Part shown: positions 8,260-14,610 of the stretch, piece after piece | Layout: each line of letters starts with the position of its first letter | How positions within the stretch are numbered: position 1 is the stretch's first letter | Assembly (NCBI RefSeq): GCF_000472925.1 | Contig: NZ_AXAS01000029.1 | Location: forward strand, 1 to 64,000 | Length of the DNA stretch: 64,000 nt | Source of the DNA: Bradyrhizobium sp. Ec3.3 | GTDB taxonomy: Bacteria > Pseudomonadota > Alphaproteobacteria > Rhizobiales > Xanthobacteraceae | Direction of reading: 5' to 3' | Position numbers and translations under genes: made by a program | Notes under the pieces: generated by a model | What the model was told of the DNA's origin: nothing | Databases searched by the model: none | Seen by the model: the letters and a program-made list of their open reading frames with translations, nothing else

Positions 8260-8655
8260 TCAACCCGCTCCTCCCCTGAGGGATCGCAGCGCGCGCTTTT
8301 GTCGCGCGAGCGCGGCACGCTCATAGCGATCGAGGCCGTTCAACCGCTTCAAACATCCCGACATCTGTGCACCCAGCAGTTCGGTCAACATCGCATGGCG
8401 GACGGCGCGGACGCGTGACAGCTCACGTTTCGATCGCGCAACATCCAAGCTCAGCTCAGAAGACATCATCGGCCCTAACGCCGCGGCGACCGCGTCCGCA
8501 AGCTCGCTCAGTTCGCGATCCTCGTCGTCGATGCAGCACGCGAGCCCGTGGCGCAGCGCGTTATGGCTGGAGTTGGCTTTTCCGCCCGCCGTTTTCGGAC
8601 CGGTGCTGCGCGTGGCGTTACGGCGATTGGCTTCGATTTGTCGGTGTGACGTCAT
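8260..8655 (-). CDS. Uncharacterised protein of a repeated rhizobial family
   Basis: 131 residues from ATG 8655 (MTSHRQIEAN). The N-terminal pattern RRNATRSTGPKTAGGK, followed by NALRHGL, is characteristic of a widespread alphaproteobacterial family of unknown function that recurs in many copies near mobile elements. The C-terminal half is helical and Arg/Leu-rich (ARQKRALRSL). The longer upstream open frame, to 9327, is antisense to the exonuclease gene and is not used. It is divergent from that gene, the two sharing the 8656-8901 spacer. Confidence 0.7.
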   Translation of the reverse strand: MTSHRQIEANRRNATRSTGPKTAGGKANSSHNALRHGLACCIDDEDRELSELADAVAAALGPMMSSELSLDVARSKRELSRVRAVRHAMLTELLGAQMSGCLKRLNGLDRYERAALARQKRALRSLRGGAG

Positions 8656-8834
8656 CCCCCCAGCTCCTCGGCTGCCGCGCATTCTAGCGCCGAAAAAATC
8701 CCTCCAAACGCCTGAAATATCAAGCCTTTTCAGGCCAAAAGAACAACAATCTTGCTGCAGAAAGGACTGGCATTTCCACGCAAAAGGAGCGTTACTGATG
8801 CAACGGGGCGTTGACCGACGGCCCCGGTATCTCA

Positions 8835-8855
8835 CCCCGCAGTGGCGGGGGTTTT
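8835..8855 (+). terminator. GC hairpin plus T-run in the leader of the exonuclease gene
   Basis: ccccgc (8835-8840) pairs with gcgggg (8845-8850) across an agtg loop and is followed by gtttt. It lies about 50 bp upstream of the start codon at 8902, so it could end upstream transcription or act as an attenuator. A Shine-Dalgarno plus ATG (AAAAGGAG, then ATG at 8797) precedes it, but the frame there is an out-of-frame shadow of the exonuclease. Confidence 0.45.
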
Positions 8856-8901
8856 GGCGGTGCGGCGGCAGCCGCAAGTGCCAAACCCAAAGGAGATACC
8901 A

Positions 8902-9762
8902 GTGGCCACGATCGCAACCAATGGCGCCGAGGCGCCCCATCCCATCATCAAGTTCAATCCCTACGACCGCCGAGCCTTTATCGGCGGCTCGGACGCCCGC
9001 ATCATCATGGGCGAAGATCAGGACGATCTCATTCGCCTGTGGCGCGAAAAGCGCGGCGAGATTGCGCCGCAAGATTTTGCCCACAACCTGATCGTTCAGC
9101 TCGGCACCGTTACGGAGACGCTCAACCGGAGCTGGTATCAGCACGCCTCGGGCCAGACCATCACAGACGTTCAAAAGCGCCTTCTCCATCCCGTGCATGG
9201 CTGGATGGCCGCCACCCTCGACGGCGTTGTCGCAGAGACCGGGGCGGTGTTCGAAGCCAAGTTCATGCTGCCCTGGGGTTTTACCGAGGAGGCCGCCGCC
9301 GAGAAGCACATGGCGCAGCTGCAGCACAACATGTGGGTGATCGCCGCCCGCTCGGCGGTGCTCTCAGTGATCACCGGCGGCGGCAAATGGGTCGAGATCA
9401 CCGTCCACGCCGACCCGCTCTACCAGCACCTGTTGCTGACCGCGGAAAAAAAGTTCTGGCGCTGCGTGCAGAGCGGCGAGCCGCCGCTCCTGTTCGGCAT
9501 CGAGCCGCCGCGTCCGCGGCTCGCCGCCGTCAAGGTCGTCGACATGACCGCGTCCAATCTGTGGGCCGAGTGCGCGGCGACCTACCTGCGCACCCGGGAG
9601 GCCCATGGCGAGCACGAGCTGGCCAAGGCGGAGCTCAAGAAGCTGCTGCCCGAGGACGCCAAGGAGGCCTTTGGCCACGGCCTTCGCGCCAAGCGCTCCA
9701 AAGCCGGCGCGGTCAGCTTTGATCCGGTTGAGATGGAGAGCGTCCATGCACCAGGCCAGTGA
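8902..9762 (+). CDS. YqaJ-type (lambda Exo-like) recombination exonuclease
   Basis: 286 residues starting at GTG 8902, preceded by AGGAGATACC. The fold is the PD-(D/E)XK type of phage 5'-3' exonucleases: GTVTET (68-73, acidic E72), an LDG loop (D107) and FEAK (E118, K120) supply the metal-binding and catalytic residues, and QLQHNMW (139-145) matches the conserved Q-x-Q-H helix. Such enzymes resect double-strand ends so that a paired annealing protein can recombine the strands. The downstream ERF gene, which overlaps by 17 bp, is the expected partner. Confidence 0.85.
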   Translation: MATIATNGAEAPHPIIKFNPYDRRAFIGGSDARIIMGEDQDDLIRLWREKRGEIAPQDFAHNLIVQLGTVTETLNRSWYQHASGQTITDVQKRLLHPVHGWMAATLDGVVAETGAVFEAKFMLPWGFTEEAAAEKHMAQLQHNMWVIAARSAVLSVITGGGKWVEITVHADPLYQHLLLTAEKKFWRCVQSGEPPLLFGIEPPRPRLAAVKVVDMTASNLWAECAATYLRTREAHGEHELAKAELKKLLPEDAKEAFGHGLRAKRSKAGAVSFDPVEMESVHAPGQ

Positions 9763-10927
9763 GCACATCGGTACGATCGCGGCGGCGCTGGCCCGCGCGC
9801 AGGCCGAATTGACCAATCCGGAAAAGACCCTCACCGCTCAGATCCGTTCGCCATTTCTGCGCGATGACGATCGGACCTTCCGCTACGCCTCGCTGGCCTC
9901 GGGCCTCGACATCGTGCGCAAGACCCTGAGCCAGCAGGAGATCGCCACCATCCAGACCACCCGGATCGAGGCGGCAACCGGACAGATCCACCTCACCACC
10001 CTGCTCGCCCACTCCTCGGGCGAGTGGATTTCTTCGGACTGGCCGGTGTGCGCCACCAGAGATGTCGAGGCGCCGCACCGGATGGGGGCGGCGCTAACCT
10101 ACGCCCGGCGCTATGCCCTGTTCGCCCTGGTCGGGATTGCCGGCGAGGACGATCTGGATGCGCCCGACGCGCTGGCAGGCATGCCGGAGGCCGGGCCGCA
10201 AGGACCTCTTGGCGCCAAAGCCAAGCCCGCCAAGGGCGTTCTCAACCGCGCGCCGGTGCTGGGGCCGCCGCAGTCCGCTGAGCTGCGCGAGCAGCTTCTG
10301 AGCCAGCTCGCAGCCCTGCCTCCCGACAACGACCTGCTCACCTGGGCCAAGGCCAGCATTCCGCTCAAGAACACCTTGCTGGAGGCCGACGCCCGGATGG
10401 TCGAAGCTGCCTATCGGACCAAGCTCGAGACTGGCTCAGGTCGCGCAGCCGTAATGGTCGAACCTTTGCCCGTCTCAGATCGCGAGCAAACCCCAGCATC
10501 GGTCCAAGCCGCCGACACGGGCGCCGAGGCAGCGCTGCAGCCAGCTCTGCCAGCCGCGCCCGAGGCCGGGCTCGCCCATCCCAAGGAGCCGCCCCGCAAG
10601 CGCAGCAAGGCGCATCTGTTGTTCGTCCGCGACCAACCTTGCCTGGTCTGCCGGCAAACCCCGTGCGATGCGCATCACCTCAAATTCGCGCAGCCGCGCG
10701 CGCTGGGCCAGAAAGTCAGCGACGAGTTCACCGTGCCGCTGTGCCGCGCCCATCATCAGGAGCTGCACCGGCATGGCAACGAACGGGCGTGGTGGGCGAA
10801 CCTGCAGATCGTGCCGTTGCCGGTCGCGCAGTTGCTGTGGGCGGCGAGCCCCATCCACGGCCCGTCCAAGGCGGCCGTCGGCACCGCGGCTCTTGCAAAC
10901 CTGGGGTCGGAGGCCTCGCCACCATGA
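9746..10927 (+). CDS. ERF-family single-strand annealing protein fused to an HNH-like domain
   Basis: 393 residues from ATG 9746, inside the end of the exonuclease gene. Residues 1-140 are an ERF annealing domain, with the diagnostic MGAALTYARRYALFALVG segment (113-130) and the acidic GEDD. A Pro/Ala-rich linker (about 145-285) leads to a C-terminal zinc-finger nuclease-like domain: CLVC (299-302), DAHH (308-311) and LCRAHH (332-337), the C-x2-C / H-H / C-x2-HH layout of phage HNH-like proteins. ERF proteins are usually about 200 residues and stand alone, so the tail is an addition. The stop overlaps the next start in ATGA. Confidence 0.88.
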   Translation: MHQASEHIGTIAAALARAQAELTNPEKTLTAQIRSPFLRDDDRTFRYASLASGLDIVRKTLSQQEIATIQTTRIEAATGQIHLTTLLAHSSGEWISSDWPVCATRDVEAPHRMGAALTYARRYALFALVGIAGEDDLDAPDALAGMPEAGPQGPLGAKAKPAKGVLNRAPVLGPPQSAELREQLLSQLAALPPDNDLLTWAKASIPLKNTLLEADARMVEAAYRTKLETGSGRAAVMVEPLPVSDREQTPASVQAADTGAEAALQPALPAAPEAGLAHPKEPPRKRSKAHLLFVRDQPCLVCRQTPCDAHHLKFAQPRALGQKVSDEFTVPLCRAHHQELHRHGNERAWWANLQIVPLPVAQLLWAASPIHGPSKAAVGTAALANLGSEASPP

Positions 10928-11502
10928 ACGGCCCGTTCCAAACCGCGCAGCAGCTGACCGCGACCGCGCTGCCGACGGAGTTTGAGGTGTTGGCGCAGCC
11001 GCCCCTGCTACTCCCCGGTGAACACCTTGACCACTACCAGGCGCTGCGGCAGGCGATCTTCGCCGACCTTGCGCCCCGATCGGCCATTGAGTGGCTGCTC
11101 GCGATCGATGTCGCTGAACTCTCCTGGGAGATCCAGCGCTACCGCGTGTTGCGGCACAAGGCTCTCGAAATCTATCGCCAAAAGGCAATCGAAGCTGCGC
11201 TTCGCAGTATCGACATGATCGGGATCGCCCCCGAGTTCGAAGCTGAGGCCGAGTACTACACCCTGCAAAATGCCCTGAGCTGGCGGATTGACGCGGTGGC
11301 TGCAAGCGAGATCGACACGCGTCTTGCTCGCTATGGCTTCGATCAACACGCCATCAACACGGAAGTCTACGTGCAGGCCCGCGAAATCTTCGTGCTGTTC
11401 GAGGGCCTGCTCAATGCCGCACAAACCAAGCGGATGCTGCTGCTGCGCGAGATCCGGAATCAGCGCCTCGCTGGTGGGCGCCGAAGGATGGATTTCCCTT
11501 GA
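10924..11502 (+). CDS. Uncharacterised helical protein, intact member of a local repeated family
   Basis: 192 residues starting in an ATGA overlap with the ERF-HNH gene. The sequence is almost entirely helical and rich in charged heptads (IEWLLAIDVAELSWEIQRYR, EIYRQKAIEAALRSIDMIG, ASEIDTRLARYGFDQHAIN). No catalytic motif is seen and I do not recognise a named family. Three degenerate copies lie downstream at 12486-12732, 13968-14290 and 17384-17685, so this is the one intact member of a locally multiplied family. Operon placement with recombination genes suggests a mobile-element role, which is unproven. Confidence 0.75.
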   Translation: MNGPFQTAQQLTATALPTEFEVLAQPPLLLPGEHLDHYQALRQAIFADLAPRSAIEWLLAIDVAELSWEIQRYRVLRHKALEIYRQKAIEAALRSIDMIGIAPEFEAEAEYYTLQNALSWRIDAVAASEIDTRLARYGFDQHAINTEVYVQAREIFVLFEGLLNAAQTKRMLLLREIRNQRLAGGRRRMDFP

Positions 11503-11573
11503 TCTCCTGATGCAGCGGCGTGGGACCGAAACCGCACGTAGCCTCTTCGAGGTACCCAGCCGATCCGAGAGAG

Positions 11574-11610
11574 AAGCCCCGACGCGCTACCGCGCGTCGT
11601 GGCTTTCTTC
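11574..11610 (+). terminator. Probable intrinsic terminator
   Basis: aagccccgacgcgc (11574-11587) pairs with gcgcgtcgtggctt (11592-11605) with one mismatch and a 4-nt loop, then tcttctg. The stem is very stable but the U-tract is weak. It is 70 bp past the stop of the gene at 10924-11502 and probably ends the recombination operon. Confidence 0.55.
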
Positions 11611-11960
11611 TGTCGCTATCCCATCGAGGCCGCCAACTTCGATCAAAGCACGCTCTCTTCGCGATCGCGACTGTGATCGGCCAGCAAAGTGCAGCTGTCA
11701 TCGTATTCGACCTCAGCCCATCGATTGCACTGCTCCGGCCCGAGGACAGCCCCACCACGCCTAACCGTGGGACCGCCTGCTCCTCTCCGGCTCGGCTTTA
11801 GGGCTGGGGCAGCAGTACCAAGGCCCCAAGACAGCGTATCCCGGTGACCTCCGAGTCATCAGCAACGGCCGCCCGGCGGTGCCGAAGCGCATCAGCCTCG
11901 TCCCCAAGCCGCGGCGGTCTAGGACAGACGCGATGCCGCCGACGGGCGGCGTCGCTCAAG
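11611..11960. other. No gene seen
   Basis: 350 bp without a convincing ORF, RNA gene or repeat on either strand. Confidence 0.4.
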
Positions 11961-12179
11961 TCAATTGCTTGCCCGCGCCCAATCAGCCGTCAGTGTCCGA
12001 TTGATGTGGTTGGCCTGGTCCTTGGTCAGATCAACCGCGGGATTGGTTCCAACCATCGCAGGTCCCTTGCGTTGTCGATCGTAAACCATCCAGCCCTTCG
12101 ATCCCTCGCGAACCAAAAATCTGGATGGAGGCGACGCGTTGTCGCTCATCAGTTGCTGTTTCATCAGTTGCTGTTTCAT
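11961..12179 (-). CDS. Small hypothetical protein with duplicated 5' end
   Basis: Up to 72 residues. The body (SRFLVREGSKGWMVYDR, then TKDQANHINRTL) resembles short DUF2188-like proteins frequent in rhizobia. Start is ambiguous: ATG at 12179, 12164 or 12149. A 15-bp direct tandem duplication in the DNA near 12150-12180 makes the N-terminus read MKQQL MKQQL MSDN, so the ancestral start is probably 12149. No function is assigned. Confidence 0.6.
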   Translation of the reverse strand: MKQQLMKQQLMSDNASPPSRFLVREGSKGWMVYDRQRKGPAMVGTNPAVDLTKDQANHINRTLTADWARASN

Positions 12180-12485
12180 CAGTCCTAGCCCTTTTCGATA
12201 CAAGCCCACCGCCCAGCTGAGACAGCTTCTGCAACAGAGATGCCAATTTCCGTGCCCCGCTTTGGCACATCGGGTTTTGGTTAACAGTCGATCCGGTCCA
12301 CCCGAGCACGCGTCGTGCGTGGGCTTACGACCGGCTTGTGACGCGCTGGAGCGTTTGGGCAGCGCCAATTCTCGCGGTCGAACAGGGGCGGCCCGCCGCG
12401 TTCGACCACCGACATCGACCGTCGATCGCAGTCTGCCATTCCGGGGCGTCTTGCTCGCGCCAGAGAATTGCGATCCCTCGGCCGA
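12180..12485. other. No gene seen
   Basis: About 300 bp between the small minus-strand gene and pseudogene copy B. Frames through it are low quality and no RNA structure is evident. Confidence 0.35.
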
Positions 12486-12732
12486 GCGAGCTTGAAATGC
12501 TCTCATCCCCGCCGTTGCTGCTACCGGCGAGGACGCCGGTCACTACCGGCTGCTGCGAGATGCGATATTCTCCGAGGTCGCACCTCGTTCAGCGATCGAG
12601 TGGCTGTTGGGTGCACAAGCGCGCGACGTTCTTGTCCTCTTCGAAAGCCTGCTCAATGCCGCGCAAGCCAAGCGTCTGTTGGTTCTCAAGGAGATGAAAC
12701 GTCACCGCGCTTTAAGTCGATGCAAGCGCTAG
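12486..12732 (+). pseudogene. Degenerate copy B of the 10924-11502 family
   Basis: Reads LEMLSSPPLLLP, then (after a one-base deletion at ctaccg|gcgag) GEDAGHYRLLRDAIF and APRSAIEWLLG, and then jumps directly to VLFESLLNAAQAKRLLVLKE. Compared with the intact copy, the central ~100 codons are deleted and one frameshift is present. It ends at TAG 12730-12732. The upstream boundary is approximate. Confidence 0.75.
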
Positions 12733-12914
12733 GATTGCGAAAAGACGGAGATCAAGTGGGTTCTACCTGCGATACGCGTTTCGCATGCAGTGACAAACCA
12801 CGCTCACTTCCGCACCCCTTGGCACCGTCCCATCTCGGTGAAATCTACCAATGGACCATCGTGTCTGGTCTGCACTATAGCGTTGACGCATTCGGGACCT
12901 TCAAGGGCGGTCAC

Positions 12915-13283
12915 ATGAGCATCAAATCAGTGGTGGCAGGCCTGTGCTGTTTCGCCGGCTTGCTATTGGCGCGCGCTTCGATCGCAGGCGAATGCGCGTC
13001 ACGCCCCGAGCGCTTCGAACTGCGCTCCGACACGGTGTATTGGTCTTTTTCGATCCAACCTGGAGGCGAGTGCCTGCAGGGTTTGCGGGGCAGGACGCAG
13101 CTCCTGGACGAGATAAAATTACTCGAGCCGCCAACGGCCGGCGTTGTAACTACCGTCGGCCCATCATTTCGTTACCAAGCCCCCTCTTCCGCGGGAAATG
13201 ACCGATTCACATTAGAGGTGACAGGCGAAAATCGCAGGCAACGCGGCACGTCGACCATCATCGTAGAGGTGACTGTCAGGTAA
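12915..13283 (+). CDS. Exported protein of unknown function
   Basis: 122 residues from ATG 12915. Residues 1-24 form a signal peptide (VVAGLCCFAGLLLARASIAG, cleavage near ASIAG|E). The mature part has two early cysteines and ends in beta-strand-like sequence (DRFTLEVTGEN, STIIVEVTVR), reminiscent of a small Ig-like fold. It is probably periplasmic. It stands alone with about 140 bp to the next gene, another exported protein. No family name can be given. Confidence 0.7.
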   Translation: MSIKSVVAGLCCFAGLLLARASIAGECASRPERFELRSDTVYWSFSIQPGGECLQGLRGRTQLLDEIKLLEPPTAGVVTTVGPSFRYQAPSSAGNDRFTLEVTGENRRQRGTSTIIVEVTVR

Positions 13284-13426
13284 GGGCGCATTCCATTGAA
13301 AGTGCGCCAGTGCATGGCCACAAGTAATGTGCTATCTTCGCCGCGATGCCCCTGCTCAAGCCATGCAACCTTTTGCAGGGAAGCGCATTGTTCGACCTTG
13401 AGCCATTTTGAGAAGGAGATTTCCCT

Positions 13427-13684
13427 ATGAAGCCCCGTGCCCTGGTCCTGACCGTGCTTTTGTGCGCTTCCGCCCCGATGCTCTCGGCTAGCGTTGCCTC
13501 GGCTGCGGATATCTCGACCTATCCGGCGCACCGATACAGGACTGGATACGTCTATTGGGACGATGTCTATCCGCCCGCAGTTTACGGTCCGCGTCTTCGA
13601 CCAGTTGAGGAGGTAGCGGCACTGAAGGCGGAGCGACGGCCCGTCTCTTCGCTCTGGTCAGGCTACTGGTGGTACAATCACTGA
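13427..13684 (+). CDS. Small exported Tyr/Trp-rich protein
   Basis: 85 residues. GAGAAGGAGATTTCCCT is a strong ribosome binding site before ATG 13427. A signal peptide occupies residues 1-27 (VLLCASAPMLSASVASA|AD). The mature 58 residues are rich in Tyr, Trp and Pro (RTGYVYWDDVYPP, WSGYWWYNH), a composition shared by many short alphaproteobacterial envelope proteins of unknown role. Confidence 0.75.
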   Translation: MKPRALVLTVLLCASAPMLSASVASAADISTYPAHRYRTGYVYWDDVYPPAVYGPRLRPVEEVAALKAERRPVSSLWSGYWWYNH

Positions 13685-13731
13685 TCCATCAGGACATCTC
13701 GAGGGTGATCCGAGCAAATTGCTGATGGATC
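13683..13731 (+). repeat. Inverted repeat overlapping the stop of the preceding gene
   Basis: gatccatcag (13683-13692) and ctgatggatc (13722-13731) are perfect 10-bp arms with a 29-nt loop, beginning at the TGA of the exported-protein gene. No U-run follows, so it may stabilise the mRNA 3' end rather than end transcription. Confidence 0.4.
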
Positions 13732-13967
13732 CCCCCTAACAAACAGAATTCAACATTTCCGGAACGACCGTCGATTCATTTAGGAAAGCGTCGATTGTCT
13801 TTTGAGCACGATGATGCGCGGCTTTGAACCCGCTTTGTGAAAGCTCCCTTCGATACCGCACAAAATGTTAGGGCGGCCACCAGGCCGGGTAGAGTTTGTG
13901 GTCCTTTTCCTCCCCGTTGGGCCACCTGACGCAAGCGTCCAACACTGTCAAATATTGCGATAGGCAA

Positions 13968-14290
13968 CGATCTCGCCCCGCTATCTGCGATCGAGTGGCT
14001 GCTCGCCATCGACGTTGCAGAAATCTCCTAGGATATCCAGCACGACCGATTCTTGCGACACAAGCTTCTCGACGCGTATCGCCAACGGGCAATCGAAAAG
14101 TCCCTACGGCACATCGATCTAGTGGGCATCGCGTCCGAGTTCGAAGCGCAAGCAGAGCTCTCCACGATTCAAGTTGCGCTGAGTTGGCGGCTCGATCCGA
14201 TTGCCGCCTCCGAGATTTAAAGGTCGCCCTGCTGCATACGGCTTGGACCAACATTCGATCAGCATGGAGGTGTACGCGCCAGCACAACAG
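13968..14290 (+). pseudogene. Degenerate copy C of the 10924-11502 family
   Basis: Reads AIEWLLAIDVAEIS, then a stop (TGG changed to TAG at 14029-14031), DIQHDRFLRHKLLDAYRQRA, GIASEFEAQAELS and ALSWRLDPIAASEI before a second in-frame stop, after which the frame shifts (DQHSISMEVYAPA). It lacks the N-terminal and C-terminal portions of the intact copy. Confidence 0.78.
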
Positions 14291-14610
14291 AGCAGCGCTC
14301 TGGCCTCCTCCGCGAACTCCAGGCAGAGCCGGTCGAATTGCGCCCGTCACGAACAGGTGATGCCGGGGCTGTGACCTGCCTCACGGTGGAGAGCGACACA
14401 ACCGTTGATAGTGCAGCGAAGCGGAAAGGACCTACACACAGACAATCAGCGAACACTGCCAGCCGTTTTCGGGAATGGAGAGCATCCATGTGGAACGCGA
14501 AATTTCGCATTGAAGCTGCCCGAATGAGACGCATCAGGTCGGCCCATATAGTCAATAGGGCGCAAACCCGACCTCCTACCGCCCGAGATAGATGGCAGAA
14601 CCGCCTGGTG
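14291..14610. other. Leader of the patatin-like gene, no separate gene seen
   Basis: The open frame of the patatin-like gene extends up to 14338 but uses rare AGG, AGA and ATA codons before 14611, so this stretch is probably untranslated. A possible alternative start at ATG 14488 has GGAG at good spacing. Confidence 0.4.

Noticed and set aside
8656..9327. N-terminal extension of the small minus-strand protein at 8260
   Set aside because: It is antisense to the YqaJ exonuclease gene; the family start MTSHRQIEAN is at 8655.
4165..11502. Complete prophage
   Set aside because: No capsid, portal, tail, lysis or integrase genes and no visible att repeats. Only a packaging and recombination module is present.
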